Positions 36,239 through 46,078 are shown, counted from the first letter of the stretch. The stretch: DNA of 64,000 nucleotides from Pseudoxanthomonas beigongshangi (GCF_016820515.1 NZ_JADHDV010000002.1:119600-183599), one strand, 5' to 3'. Made by a program: numbers and translations. The notes: generated by a model not told the origin, from the sequence alone.

Positions 36239-36921
36239 GCAGTTATTTTTCCGACGCCAGTTTCAAGTTCCTGCGCGGACTGGCGCGGCACAACGACAAG
36301 ACCTGGTTCGCCGCGCACAAGGCGCAGTACGAGGAGCACGTCAAGGAACCGTTCCTGCGCCTGCTGACCGATCTGCAACCGGATCTGGCGCAGGTCAGCG
36401 AACATTTCCGTTCCGATCCGAAGACGGTCGGTGGTTCGCTGTTCCGGATCTACCGCGACGCCCGCTTCTCCACCGACAAGTCGCCCTACAAACCCTGGCA
36501 GGGCGCACGCCTGTACCACGAACGCCGCAAGCAGGTGCCGGCGCCGTCGTTCTACATCCACCTGCAGCCGGGCGAATGCTTCGTCGGCGCCGGGTTGTGG
36601 CATCCGGAGCCGGATACCCAGCGCCGGGTGCGCCAGTTCATCTTCGACAATCCCGGCAGCTGGAAAGCCGCCGCGCACGCGCCGAAGTTCCGCCGACGCT
36701 TCGACTTCGAGGAAAGCGAGATGCTGACCCGGCCGCCGCGCGGGTTTCCGGCCGAGTTCGAATTCATCGACGATCTCAAGCACAAGAACTTCGTGTTCTG
36801 GCGTTCGCTGGACGACAGCGTGATGACCGGACCGAAACTGCGCCAGGTGCTGGCCGCCGACCTGGCCGCGCTGGCGCCGTTCGTAGACTACCTGTGCGCG
36901 GCCCTGGACCTGGAGTTCTAG
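36235..36921 (+). CDS. DUF2461 family protein
   Basis: A 228-residue protein with the DUF2461 pattern: SYFSDASFKFLRGLARHNDK, TWFAAHKAQYEEHVKEPF and LFRIYRDARFSTDKSPYKPW. SFYIHLQPGECFVGAGLWHP follows. The GTG start overlaps the sbcB stop by four bases. The family is common and soluble, with no established activity. The position suggests cotranscription with exonuclease I and a possible nucleic-acid role, which is only inference. Confidence 0.88.
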   Translation: MSSYFSDASFKFLRGLARHNDKTWFAAHKAQYEEHVKEPFLRLLTDLQPDLAQVSEHFRSDPKTVGGSLFRIYRDARFSTDKSPYKPWQGARLYHERRKQVPAPSFYIHLQPGECFVGAGLWHPEPDTQRRVRQFIFDNPGSWKAAAHAPKFRRRFDFEESEMLTRPPRGFPAEFEFIDDLKHKNFVFWRSLDDSVMTGPKLRQVLAADLAALAPFVDYLCAALDLEF

Positions 36922-36923
36922 CC

Positions 36924-37469
36924 ATGAAGAAGTGGATCGCCCTGGCCGTCCTGCTGATCGCCGGTTTGCTCGGCTACCTCGCCGCGGGCCCCTACCTGGC
37001 GATCCACGGCATCCGCCAGGCGCTGGCCGAACAGGACACCGCCAAGCTGGAACGCCACGTGGACTTCCCCGCCCTGCGGGTCAACCTGCGCGCGCAGGTG
37101 GAAGACCAACTGGCCCGCCGCGCCGGCCCCGGGTTCCAGTCCAGCCTGCTCGGCGCGTTCGCGCTGTCGGTGGCGAACAACGTCATAGGCAGCGGTGTCG
37201 ACACGATGGTCACGCCGCTGGGCATCGGCGCCATCCTGCAGGGCCGTTCGATGTGGAAGAAGGCGGTCGGCGACACCGTCGGCGGCGATACCCATGCGCC
37301 CCCGGTACCCGCGGATCCGCTGAAGGACGCCAAGCACCGCTTCGAATCCCTCTCGCGCTTCACCGCGACCATCCACGACGAGAACGGCCGCCCGGTCGTC
37401 TGCGTGTTCACCCGCCAGGGCCTGCGCTGGCGGCTCACCGACATCCGCCTGCCCCTGGACGGCCCGTAG
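36924..37469 (+). CDS. DUF2939 family membrane-anchored protein
   Basis: A 181-residue protein with an N-terminal hydrophobic segment (KKWIALAVLLIAGLLGYLAA) acting as a signal anchor. The DUF2939-type start of the mature part follows: GPYLAIHGIRQALAEQDTAK and LERHVDFPALRVNLRAQVED. The function is unknown. It begins two bases after the DUF2461 gene. Its stop codon lies inside the first unit of the following REP array. Confidence 0.82.
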   Translation: MKKWIALAVLLIAGLLGYLAAGPYLAIHGIRQALAEQDTAKLERHVDFPALRVNLRAQVEDQLARRAGPGFQSSLLGAFALSVANNVIGSGVDTMVTPLGIGAILQGRSMWKKAVGDTVGGDTHAPPVPADPLKDAKHRFESLSRFTATIHDENGRPVVCVFTRQGLRWRLTDIRLPLDGP

Positions 37470-37727
37470 AGCGGAGCTTGCTCCGCTTTCCCGGCCGTCC
37501 AACACGTCCGAACGCCAGGCCCCCCAGCCGAGCAAGCTCGGCTCTACAACCCGGCGTAGAGCGGAGCTTGCTCCGCTTTCCCGGCTGTCCAGCACGTGCG
37601 AACGCCCAGCATCCCCAGCCGAGCAAGCTCGGCTCTACACACCGGCGTAGAGCGGAGCTTGCTCCGCTTCCTCGTATGTCCAACGTGCCCGAACGCCCCA
37701 CCAGCCAAGCAAGCCCGGCTCCAAGGG
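37466..37727. repeat. REP/BIME-like array, three approximately 90-bp units
   Basis: Units begin at 37466, 37556 and 37647 with GTAGAGCGGAGCTTGCTCCG. Each has a first hairpin (GAGCGGAGC / GCTCCGCTT) and, about 50 bp later, a second (AGCCGAGC / GCTCGGCT) ending CTCTAC. The third unit is degenerate at its end. The pattern fits RAYT-mobilised REP elements. The array fills the space between convergent genes. Confidence 0.9.
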
Positions 37728-38456
37728 TCAGCGATCGCGCGGCTGCCAATCCCGGCGTGCGCGCGCCAGGCGCAGGAACCGTGCGGCCAGTTGCCAACGC
37801 GCCGCGCGCGGCAGGCGCGCCAGCTCCTCGCGGGGATCGGCAACGACACCGCCCGGCTGCCAGGCGAACGCGATCCGGTTGCTCATGCGGGGTTCCTCCA
37901 GCGCCAGCACGCGTCCGCCAAAGCTGCGCCGCATCCGCACCAGATGCCGGCGCGCGTCGGTGGCGTAGAGATTGACCGCCATCGCCCCGCCTTCGGCCAG
38001 CGCATCCCGGCAGTCGTCGTAGAACGCCTGGGTCGAGACCGAGGGCGAGATGCCCTCCGCCTCGTAGGCATCCACGAGCAGCAGATCATAGGCGCCACGA
38101 CGCTGGCGCAGCATCGCCGCGCCGTCTCCCAGCCGGGCCTGGAAGCGCCCGCTGTTGGCGGGAACGCGGAAGGCATCGCGCAACGCCAGCACGCGGACAT
38201 CGCTTTCGAACGCCTCGATGGAAGCTTCCGGCAGGTGCCGATGGCAGAACTTGGCCTGGGATCCGCCGCCCAGTCCGATGATTCCGAGCCGTGGCGGCCG
38301 CGGGCGCAGCAGCAGCGCGGCCAGCATGGTGCGGGTGTAGCCGACCTGGAGCACGTCAGGCCACCAGGTCAGCATGCGGCTCTGGGTCACGTCGCGATTG
38401 AATTGCAGCGTGGTGTACCACCAGCCGCGATGGACCCGGGGGGCGCCTTCGTTCAC
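37728..38456 (-). CDS. Spermidine-synthase-like (SpeE-family) protein
   Basis: A 242-residue Rossmann-fold protein. GWWYTTLQFNRDVTQSRMLT, GYTRTMLAALLL and the nucleotide motif LGIIGLGGGSQAKFCHRHLP match the spermidine synthase/SAM-dependent family, as does YDLLLVDAYEAEGISPSVST. It is shorter than true SpeE, and the gatekeeping polyamine-site residues are not obvious, so the substrate may differ. GTG 38456 overlaps the upstream nucleotidase stop by four bases (GTGA). Confidence 0.75.
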   Translation of the reverse strand: MNEGAPRVHRGWWYTTLQFNRDVTQSRMLTWWPDVLQVGYTRTMLAALLLRPRPPRLGIIGLGGGSQAKFCHRHLPEASIEAFESDVRVLALRDAFRVPANSGRFQARLGDGAAMLRQRRGAYDLLLVDAYEAEGISPSVSTQAFYDDCRDALAEGGAMAVNLYATDARRHLVRMRRSFGGRVLALEEPRMSNRIAFAWQPGGVVADPREELARLPRAARWQLAARFLRLARARRDWQPRDR

Positions 38457-39370
38457 GGCGCCGGATCGTTGGCCACGCCGTGCGGGACGTGGCCGGCGGC
38501 CACGTGCGGGCGTGCGCTGTCGATGTTGTGCTGGGAATCGTCGAAGAAGATGTCGGCACCGAAGGCGTCCAGGAATGGCCCCTTGTGACGTCCGCCCAGG
38601 AACAGCGCTTCGTCCAGGCGCACGCCCCATTCGCGCAGCGTGCGGATGACCCGTTCGTGCGCCGGCGCCGAACGGGCGGTAACCAGCGCGGTGCGAATCG
38701 GCGAGTGTTCGCCGGCCGGGAACATTTCCTGCAACTGGTGCAGTGCCGACAGGAAGCCCTTGAACGGTCCGCCCGACAGCGGCGCGCGCGCATTCTCGCG
38801 TTCGTGCCGGCCGAACGCTTCCACGCCCTGCTCGCGCGAAATCCGCTCGCTCTCGTCGCCGAAGATCACCGCGTCGCCATCGAAGGCGATCCGCAACTGG
38901 TCCTCGTGGCGCTGCCGGTGCGCCTGCGCCGGCAGGATGGTGGCCGCGGCGATGCCATGCTCCAGCGAACGCCGCACCGAATCCGGGTTGGCGGACAGGA
39001 ACAGGTCCGCCCCGAACGGCCGGATGTAAGGCCAGGTCGGCTCGCCGGAGGTGAACACCGCGCGCACGATGCCCAGGCCGTGGTGCTGGATGGAATTGAA
39101 GATGCGCAGGCCGGTGTCGGCGGAATTGCGCGACAGCAGGATGACCTCCACCCGCGGCGTGTCGTCGGGCGCGCCGGCATTCAGCGCCAGCAGCTTGCGC
39201 ACCACCGGGAACGCGACGCCCGGCGCGAGCACGTCGTCCTCGTGCTTGCGCTGGTGGTCGCTGTAGGCATCCACGCCCTGGCGTTCGAACAGCGCGTGGC
39301 TGTCCTCCAGATCGAACAGGGCGCGCGATGTCACCGCGACGGTCAACAGGCGGGGGGTGTTGTCGGCCAT
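38453..39370 (-). CDS. Cytosolic 5'-nucleotidase family protein
   Basis: A member of the 5_nucleotidase (NT5C1-like) family that dephosphorylates nucleoside monophosphates; 305 residues from ATG 39370. Conserved segments are LTVAVTSRALFDLEDSHALF, PRVEVILLSRNSADTGLRIF, RAVFTSGEPTWPYIRPFGAD, RIAFDGDAVIFGDESERI and ADIFFDDSQHNIDSA. The ATG at 39388 has a better-spaced GGGGAAG and is an alternative start. It is translationally coupled to the SpeE-like gene. Confidence 0.86.
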   Translation of the reverse strand: MADNTPRLLTVAVTSRALFDLEDSHALFERQGVDAYSDHQRKHEDDVLAPGVAFPVVRKLLALNAGAPDDTPRVEVILLSRNSADTGLRIFNSIQHHGLGIVRAVFTSGEPTWPYIRPFGADLFLSANPDSVRRSLEHGIAAATILPAQAHRQRHEDQLRIAFDGDAVIFGDESERISREQGVEAFGRHERENARAPLSGGPFKGFLSALHQLQEMFPAGEHSPIRTALVTARSAPAHERVIRTLREWGVRLDEALFLGGRHKGPFLDAFGADIFFDDSQHNIDSARPHVAAGHVPHGVANDPAP

Positions 39371-39432
39371 GCGCACAGTATCCGCCATCGCGGGGCTTCC
39401 CCGCGAGCCGGCCCCGCCCCGCCCGCCGCCGC

Positions 39433-39927
39433 TCAATCCTCGGTCGAATCCACCATGAAGCGCGCCGGCGGACCACGCCGGTAATCGCGGGTCACCGCGC
39501 GCACCTCGACCTCCATGCGCAGCGGCTTCTGCTGCGCGGGCGCGTCATCCGGCCACAGGAACAGCAGTTCGGCGCGGCGGCTGTTGCTGATCACCCGTAC
39601 CGGTTCGGCCGGAAACACCGCATAGCTGGTGTCCGCCGAAACCACCCGGAACTCGAAACCGATGTCTTCCAGTCCGTAATCGCCGCGCGGCCAGTCCAGG
39701 CGCACCCCGAGCAGGCCCGAACCGTCGCAGGTGCCGGCCATGCCGCCCAGCCCGCGGGTAATCTCGGTGACCTTCAGTTCAGGCGCGCGCAGCGTGTCTT
39801 CCGGCGCGTCCGTGGGCGTGGCCCCGGCCTGCAGTTCGAAAGGCGCCATGTGCGTGTTCAGTCCGCACGCCTGCACGCCCTGCGCGGGCAACAGCGCGCA
39901 AAGCCCCCACAACCACCAGTGTTTCAT
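39433..39927 (-). CDS. Secreted hypothetical protein, 164 aa
   Basis: Starts MKHWWLWGLCALLPAQGVQA, a Sec signal peptide probably cleaved after VQA. AGGAG lies upstream of ATG 39927. The mature part begins with CGLNTHMAPF and contains a second Cys in GTCDGSG, so a disulfide is possible. It is beta-rich by composition and ends in VTRDYRRGPPARFMVDSTED. I do not recognise the family. Confidence 0.75.
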   Translation of the reverse strand: MKHWWLWGLCALLPAQGVQACGLNTHMAPFELQAGATPTDAPEDTLRAPELKVTEITRGLGGMAGTCDGSGLLGVRLDWPRGDYGLEDIGFEFRVVSADTSYAVFPAEPVRVISNSRRAELLFLWPDDAPAQQKPLRMEVEVRAVTRDYRRGPPARFMVDSTED

Positions 39928-40042
39928 CCCCTGACTCCTGTTCGGCATCGGACTACCCCGTCCGCACTCCTCCCGGTGCCGGACGGCCCTGACGTTGCTT
40001 GCTGCATGGCGGCGTCCCCACGCCGCTTCCCCGCACCGCCCG

Positions 40043-40813
40043 TTACACCACGAACTGTTCGCTGAGGATACGTTCCTCCAGATTGTGCTCCGGGTCAAAC
40101 AACAGGGTCACGGTTCGGTCCTGCGATTCGCGGATCGTCACCTCCACCACGTCGCGGACTTCGTGCGAGTCGGCGGTGGCGCTGACCGGCCGCTTGTACG
40201 GGTCCAGCACCCGGAACCGCACCTCGGTGTTCGCGCGCAGGATCGCGCCGCGCCAGCGGCGCGGGCGGAAAGGCGCGATCGGGGTCAGCGCGATCGTGCT
40301 CGAACCCAGCGGCAGGATCGGCCCATGCGCGGAGAAGTTGTAGGCGGTGCTGCCGGCCGGCGTGGCGGTCAGCACGCCGTCGCAGATCAGTTCGTCCAGC
40401 CGGGTCTGTCCGTTCAGATCGATGCGGATGTGCGCGGCCTGGCGGGTCTGGCGCAGCAGCGAGACCTCGTTGTAGGCCAGCGAGCCGGTGCTGGCGCCGG
40501 ATTCGGTCAGCGCCAGCATCTCCAGCGGCCGCAGCTTGGCCGGCTCGGCCTGGGCGATCCGGTCCAGCAGATCCTCGCTGCGGTACTGGTTCATCAGGAA
40601 CCCGACCGTTCCCAGCTTCATGCCGAACACCGGTTTGCCCAGGCTGCCGTGCCGATGCAGGGTCTGCAGCATGAAACCGTCGCCGCCGAGCGCGCACAGC
40701 ACGTCGGCTTCCTGCGGATCCTGGCTGCCGTGCAGGGCGGTCAGTTCGGCCAGCGCGTGCTGCGCTTCGGCGGCCGGACTGGCGAGAAAGGCGATGCGGG
40801 GCGTCTGGCTCAT
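40043..40813 (-). CDS. nadK: NAD kinase
   Basis: ATP-NAD kinase producing NADP; 256 residues. The diacylglycerol-kinase-like signature GGDG is at 43-46 ([14 protein letters not shown]). [20 protein letters not shown], the nucleotide-binding [20 protein letters not shown] and the family's [12 protein letters not shown] follow. The start at 40813 has CAGGAA upstream and matches the family; longer readings do not. It lies after a strong terminator that ends the glutamate dehydrogenase gene. Confidence 0.94.
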   Translation of the reverse strand: MSQTPRIAFLASPAAEAQHALAELTALHGSQDPQEADVLCALGGDGFMLQTLHRHGSLGKPVFGMKLGTVGFLMNQYRSEDLLDRIAQAEPAKLRPLEMLALTESGASTGSLAYNEVSLLRQTRQAAHIRIDLNGQTRLDELICDGVLTATPAGSTAYNFSAHGPILPLGSSTIALTPIAPFRPRRWRGAILRANTEVRFRVLDPYKRPVSATADSHEVRDVVEVTIRESQDRTVTLLFDPEHNLEERILSEQFVV

Positions 40814-40901
40814 CCCGGGTTCCTGGTGGCTTGCCGGAGAGGATAACGGCAGAAGCCCGGGATTGGATGACCGCGATGCCATCCGTTCCGGGCCGCGCAA
40901 A

Positions 40902-40931
40902 AAAACAGGCCGGGTTGCCCCGGCCTGTTTT
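40902..40931 (-). terminator. Intrinsic terminator of the glutamate dehydrogenase gene
   Basis: Perfect 13-bp stem AAAACAGGCCGGG / CCCGGCCTGTTTT with loop TTGC, followed on the minus strand by a run of seven T. It lies about 20 bases after the gene stop. Confidence 0.93.
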
Positions 40932-40951
40932 CGCCATCACGAGCGCCGCGA

Positions 40952-43900
40952 TCAGCCCTGCGCGGCCAACTGGCCCAGTCGCTGCACGGCCACCGAAGCG
41001 GTCGGATAGTCCAGCGTCTTCTGCGCGGCCAGCTCGTTGAGCATGGCCAGGGTGAAGCGCAGGCCGGCGTCACCGCGCTGCAGCCATGCCTGGACCTTGG
41101 CGTCGGCGGTGTTGCCGGGCATCGACAGCACCTGCGAGGTCAGCGTGCGCTGGTGGTTGGTCAGCTCGTCGCGCAGCACGCCACGGGCCACCGCATGCCA
41201 CCGCCCGTCGACCTTCAGCGCGTCGACCTGATCCACCAGCCACGGCAGGTGCAGGGCTTCGCCCAGGCGGTAGTGGACCTTCGACACCTCGACCGGCTTG
41301 AGCTTGCGGGCACGCGCCAGTTCGATGATGTCGCAGGATGGTTCCAGGTACGGCAGCGCCGCCAACTGGCCCGCGAGGCCGGCCGGCAGGCCCTTGTCCT
41401 TCCAGGTCTGCAGGCTGGCGTTGTACGCCGGACGCAGCGAGTCCGGCAGCACGCCGTCGGCGGCCCGGATCTCGTTGAAGCCGTCGTAGTAGCGCTCCAC
41501 CGCGGTGGCGATCGCCGGGATCGGACCCTGGCGGGTCAGCAACCAGCGGGTGAAGGTACGCTGCACCGACCAGATCACCTGCAACGCGTCGATCTGCACC
41601 GACTCCGGCACCTTGCCGTCGAGAGCGTCGATCTGCACCCACAGCTCACGCGCGTCCAGCGTCTCGCGGGTGATGGTGAAAGCCTTGGCGACCTCCGCCG
41701 GGCTGCGGCCGGTGTCCTCCTGCATGCGCAGCAGGAAAGTCGCGCCCATCCGGTTGATGGTGGTATTGGTCACCGCGGTGGCGATGATTTCGCGCTTCAG
41801 GCGGTGCTTCTCCATGTCCGCGGCGTACTTCTTCTGCAGCGGCTTGGGGAAGTAGCGCTGCAGTTCCTTGGACAGGTACGGATCTTCCGGGATGTCCGAA
41901 TCCAGCAATTGCTGGAACGCCACCAGCTTGGAGTACGACAGCAGCACCGCCAGTTCCGGCCGGGTCATGCCCTGCCCGCGCGCCTTGCGCTCGGCCAGTT
42001 CCGCATCCGAGGGCAGGTACTCGATCTGGCGATCCAGCAGGCCCTGGGATTCCAGGGTCTGGATGAAGTGCTGCTTGGAACCCAGGCGCGCCGCGCTCAT
42101 CCGCTCCATCAGGCTGAGCGCCTGGTTCTGGCGGTAGTTGTCCCACAGCACCAACTGGGCGACCTCGTCGGTCATGTCCGCCAGCAACTTGTTGCGGGCA
42201 TCCATGCGCAGCTTCTTCTCCTGCACCACGCCGTTGAGCAGGATCTTGATGTTCACCTCGTGATCGGAGGTGTCCACGCCGGCGGAGTTGTCGATGAAGT
42301 CGGTGTTGAGCAGCACGCCATGCTGGGCGGCCTCGATGCGGCCCAACTGGGTCAGGCCCAGGTTGCCGCCCTCGCCGACCACCTTGCAGCGCAGGTCGCG
42401 CCCGTCCACGCGCAGGCCATTGTTGGCGCGGTCGCCGACATCGGCGTTGGTCTCGCTGCTGGCCTTGACATAGGTGCCGATGCCGCCATTCCACAGCAGG
42501 TCGACCGGCGACTTCAGGATCGCGCTCATCAGTTCGTTGGGCGACAGCGACTTCACGCCGTCAGCCAGGCCCAGCACCTCGCGCACCTGCGGAGTGATCT
42601 CGATCGACTTGGCGGTACGCGGATGGATGCCGCCGCCCTTGGAGATCAGCTTGGCGTCGTAATCGGCCCAGCTGGAACGTGGCAGCTTGAACAGGCGCTG
42701 GCGCTCCTGGAAGCTGCGCGCCGCTTCCGGCGACGGGTCCAGGAAGATGTGGCGATGATCGAACGCGGCCACCAGGCGGATGTGCGGCGACAGCAGCATG
42801 CCGTTGCCGAACACGTCGCCGGACATGTCGCCGATGCCCACGCAGGTGAAGTCCTGGGTCTGCGAATCGCGGCCCAACGCGCGGAAATGACGCTTGACCG
42901 ATTCCCAGGCGCCGCGCGCGGTGATGCCCATGCCCTTGTGGTCATAGCCGACCGAACCGCCGGAGGCGAACGCGTCGCCCAGCCAGAAGTTGTGGGCGAT
43001 GGCCAGGCCATTGGCGATGTCGGAGAACGTCGCCGTGCCCTTGTCGGCGGCGACCACCAGGTACGGATCGTCCTGATCGTGGCGGACCACGTTCAGCGGC
43101 GGAACGATCTTGCCGCCGACGATGTTGTCGGTGATGTCCAGCAGGCCCTGGATGAACATCTTGTAGCAGGCGATGCCTTCGGCCAGCACCGCGTCGCGAT
43201 CTCCCCCCACCGGCGGACGCTTGACGAAGAAACCGCCCTTCGCGCCGACCGGCACGATCACGGTGTTCTTCACCATCTGCGCCTTGACCAGGCCCAGCAC
43301 CTCGGTGCGGAAATCCTCGCGGCGATCCGACCAGCGCAGGCCGCCGCGGGCGACCGGGCCGAACCGCAGGTGCACGCCTTCCACGCGCGGGCCGTACACG
43401 AAGATCTCGCGATACGGACGCGGCTTGGGCAGATCCGGCACCTTGGCCGAATCGAACTTGAAGGCGATCGTGTGGGCCGGCTGGCCATCCACGCCAATCT
43501 GGTAGTAGCTGGTGCGCAGGGTCGCCTCGATGGCGCCGATGAAACCGCGCAGGATGCGGTCCTCATCCAGGCTGGACACGCGATCCATCAGCTTGAGCAG
43601 CGCCTTGTGGGTCGCCTCGACCTGTTCCTCGCGCTTGCCGCCACGGGCGTCCAGCACCGGTTGCAATGCCGTCAGCGTGGCTTCGTCGCCCTGCGCCAAC
43701 GCGCGCAACTGGGCGGCGAAACGCTCCTGGCCGGCCTTGATTTCGGCCTTGCTCTCATGGCCGACCGCCGGATCGAAACGCGCCTCGAACAGTTCGACCA
43801 GCAGGCGAGCGAGCAGCGGGTAACGGTTCAGCGTCTCCTCGACGTAGCTCTGCGAGAACGGCACGCCGGTCTGCAGCAGGTACTTGCAGTAACCACGCAG

Positions 43901-46078
43901 CATCGCGATCTGGCGCCAGGCCAGGCTCGCGCCGAGCACCAGCCGGTTGAAGCCGTCGTTCTCGGCGTCGCCGTGCCAGATCCGGGCAAAGGCTTCCTCG
44001 AACTGCGCGTGCAGGCGATCGGTATCGATCGCGCCGCCCACCGCTTCCACCTCGAACTCCTGGATGTAGACCGGCTCGGCCGCCTCCAGCCGGAACGGGT
44101 GTTCGGAGATGACCCGCAGGCCCATGTTCTCCATCAGCGGCAGCGCGTCCGACAGCGGAATATCGGCCTGCTGGCGATACAGGTTGAGCCGCAACCGGCC
44201 CTCGCCGGCGCGCGCGCGGCGCGAGCGGTGCAGGCTCAGGCGCAGCGCGTCCGGACCGTCGAGCGCGGCCAGGTTCTCCACGTCGTTGGCGGCGAATTCC
44301 GGCGACACCGTCTCGATGTAGCCGGCCGGCAGCGCGCGGCCGAAACGGCTCATCAGCTTCAGGCCCTCGCCCTCGCCGTGGCGCGCGATCAGCGTCTCGC
44401 GCAGATCGTCCTGCCAGTTGCGCAGCAGGTGGGCGATGTCGGCTTCCAGCGCGGCGGTGTCGACGTCGATCTGCTCGCCGGCCTTCGGGCGGATGGTGAG
44501 GTGCAGCTGCGCCAGCGGCGACTCGCCCAGTTGCACGTTGGTGTCGACGTACTCGCCATGCAGGGCCTGTTTCAACAGCGCCTCGATGCGCAGGCGCACG
44601 TCGGTGTTGAAGCGATCGCGCGGGATGTACACCAGCGCCGAGAAGAAGCGGCCATAGCGATCACGGCGCAGGAACAGCTTGCTGCGCACGCGCTCCTGCA
44701 GGCCGAGGATGCCCATCGCGGTGCGGTTGAGTTCTTCCTCGCTGGACTGGAACAGTTCCTCGCGCGGCAGGGTTTCCAGGATGTGGCGCAACGCCTTGCC
44801 GCTGTGGCTGCTCGGCGACAGGCCGGAATTGCGCATCACGAATTCATGGCGCTCGCGCACCAGCGGGATTTCCCACGGGCGGCGGTTGTAGGCGCTGGAG
44901 GTGTACAGGCCGATGAAGCGCTGCTCGGCGATCGGGGTGCCCTTGGCGTCGAATTCCAGCACGCCGATGTAGTCCATGTTGCCCGGGCGATGCACGTTCG
45001 AACGGCGGTTGGTCTTGGTCAGGATCAATGCATCGACCGAACCGGATTGCGGCATGTAGTGCGCGGCCAGGGTCTTGACGCTGCGCGGCGTCGAGGCGTC
45101 GTCGCCCCGCAGCAGGCCCAGGCCGCTGTCTTCCACCGCGCGCAGGATGCCGTCGCCATTGCCCTTCTCCACGCGGTACTCGCGGTAGCCGAAGAAGGTG
45201 AAGTGGTCATTGGCGGCCCAGCGCAGGAATTCCTGTGCCTCGTGGCGGCCGGCGTCGCTGATCGGCAGGCGGCGGGTGGCCAGGTCGTCGGCCAGCGTGA
45301 GCATCTTCTCGCGCATCACGCTCCAGTCGCGGACGATCGCGCGCACTTCTCCCAGCACCTGGCGGATGCGCTGTTCGATGCGCGGCATGTCGCCGGCCTG
45401 CTGGCGATCGATCTCCAGCACCATCAGCGATTCCGGCTTGCCCTCGCCCACCGCGGTCGCCTTGCCGGCCTTGTCGCGGGTGAAACGCACCAGCGGGTGG
45501 CCCAGTACGTGCACGCCCACGCCCATCTCCGCCAGCGCCATGCTGACCGAGTCGACCAGGAACGGCATGTCGTCGTTGATGATCTGCAGCACGGTGTGCG
45601 GCGCTTCCCAGCCATTGGCCTGGGCGGTGGCGTTGAACACGCGCACGTTGGCGGTGCCGGGCTTGCGCGCCCGCGCGAATTCAAGCATGTCGGCGGCGAT
45701 GGCCGCCCAGATTTCCGGTGCGTGGTGCGGATACTCGTCATCCGCCATCCGCTTGTAGAACGCTTCGGTGAAGGCCAGCGCCTCGGCCTGGCGCGCCGCC
45801 GGCACGCGCTTGCGGATGGCCGCGTAAATCGGCTCCAGCGAGAACACCGCCGGCCCCTTGCCCGCGCTGCCCGCCGGGATGGTCTTGACCGCCTTGCTGG
45901 TCTTGCTGGCCGCGGCCTTGCCCGCTGCCCCCGCGGCCTTGGCCGCGCCGGTCTCCGGTCGGGCAGCCACCTTCTTGGTCGGGGTCTTCTTCGGCGTCAC
46001 CGCCTTGGCGGACTTGGCCGCGGCCGGTTTGGGCTTCTGTTTCTTCGGGGCTTTCTTGGAGCTGCGCACAGCGTTCAT
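40952..46078 (-). CDS. gdhB: NAD-specific glutamate dehydrogenase, 180-kDa class
   Basis: Giant NAD-glutamate dehydrogenase of 1708 residues, used for glutamate catabolism. The catalytic module lies near residue 945 (FGPVARGGLRWSDRREDFRT, VIVPVGAKGGFFVKRP). YLVVAADKGTATFSDIANGL, CVGIGDMSGDVFGNGMLLSP and WNGGIGTYVKASSETN follow. Long N- and C-terminal flanks typical of this class are present. The first 70 residues are a Lys/Ala/Pro-rich low-complexity tail before ordered sequence begins. The start at 46078 is uncertain, as the ribosome binding site is weak. Confidence 0.95.
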   Translation of the reverse strand: MNAVRSSKKAPKKQKPKPAAAKSAKAVTPKKTPTKKVAARPETGAAKAAGAAGKAAASKTSKAVKTIPAGSAGKGPAVFSLEPIYAAIRKRVPAARQAEALAFTEAFYKRMADDEYPHHAPEIWAAIAADMLEFARARKPGTANVRVFNATAQANGWEAPHTVLQIINDDMPFLVDSVSMALAEMGVGVHVLGHPLVRFTRDKAGKATAVGEGKPESLMVLEIDRQQAGDMPRIEQRIRQVLGEVRAIVRDWSVMREKMLTLADDLATRRLPISDAGRHEAQEFLRWAANDHFTFFGYREYRVEKGNGDGILRAVEDSGLGLLRGDDASTPRSVKTLAAHYMPQSGSVDALILTKTNRRSNVHRPGNMDYIGVLEFDAKGTPIAEQRFIGLYTSSAYNRRPWEIPLVRERHEFVMRNSGLSPSSHSGKALRHILETLPREELFQSSEEELNRTAMGILGLQERVRSKLFLRRDRYGRFFSALVYIPRDRFNTDVRLRIEALLKQALHGEYVDTNVQLGESPLAQLHLTIRPKAGEQIDVDTAALEADIAHLLRNWQDDLRETLIARHGEGEGLKLMSRFGRALPAGYIETVSPEFAANDVENLAALDGPDALRLSLHRSRRARAGEGRLRLNLYRQQADIPLSDALPLMENMGLRVISEHPFRLEAAEPVYIQEFEVEAVGGAIDTDRLHAQFEEAFARIWHGDAENDGFNRLVLGASLAWRQIAMLRGYCKYLLQTGVPFSQSYVEETLNRYPLLARLLVELFEARFDPAVGHESKAEIKAGQERFAAQLRALAQGDEATLTALQPVLDARGGKREEQVEATHKALLKLMDRVSSLDEDRILRGFIGAIEATLRTSYYQIGVDGQPAHTIAFKFDSAKVPDLPKPRPYREIFVYGPRVEGVHLRFGPVARGGLRWSDRREDFRTEVLGLVKAQMVKNTVIVPVGAKGGFFVKRPPVGGDRDAVLAEGIACYKMFIQGLLDITDNIVGGKIVPPLNVVRHDQDDPYLVVAADKGTATFSDIANGLAIAHNFWLGDAFASGGSVGYDHKGMGITARGAWESVKRHFRALGRDSQTQDFTCVGIGDMSGDVFGNGMLLSPHIRLVAAFDHRHIFLDPSPEAARSFQERQRLFKLPRSSWADYDAKLISKGGGIHPRTAKSIEITPQVREVLGLADGVKSLSPNELMSAILKSPVDLLWNGGIGTYVKASSETNADVGDRANNGLRVDGRDLRCKVVGEGGNLGLTQLGRIEAAQHGVLLNTDFIDNSAGVDTSDHEVNIKILLNGVVQEKKLRMDARNKLLADMTDEVAQLVLWDNYRQNQALSLMERMSAARLGSKQHFIQTLESQGLLDRQIEYLPSDAELAERKARGQGMTRPELAVLLSYSKLVAFQQLLDSDIPEDPYLSKELQRYFPKPLQKKYAADMEKHRLKREIIATAVTNTTINRMGATFLLRMQEDTGRSPAEVAKAFTITRETLDARELWVQIDALDGKVPESVQIDALQVIWSVQRTFTRWLLTRQGPIPAIATAVERYYDGFNEIRAADGVLPDSLRPAYNASLQTWKDKGLPAGLAGQLAALPYLEPSCDIIELARARKLKPVEVSKVHYRLGEALHLPWLVDQVDALKVDGRWHAVARGVLRDELTNHQRTLTSQVLSMPGNTADAKVQAWLQRGDAGLRFTLAMLNELAAQKTLDYPTASVAVQRLGQLAAQG

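Noticed and set aside
37466-37727. CRISPR array
   Set aside because: The repeats are about 90 bp and contiguous with near-identical interiors, so there are no unique spacers.
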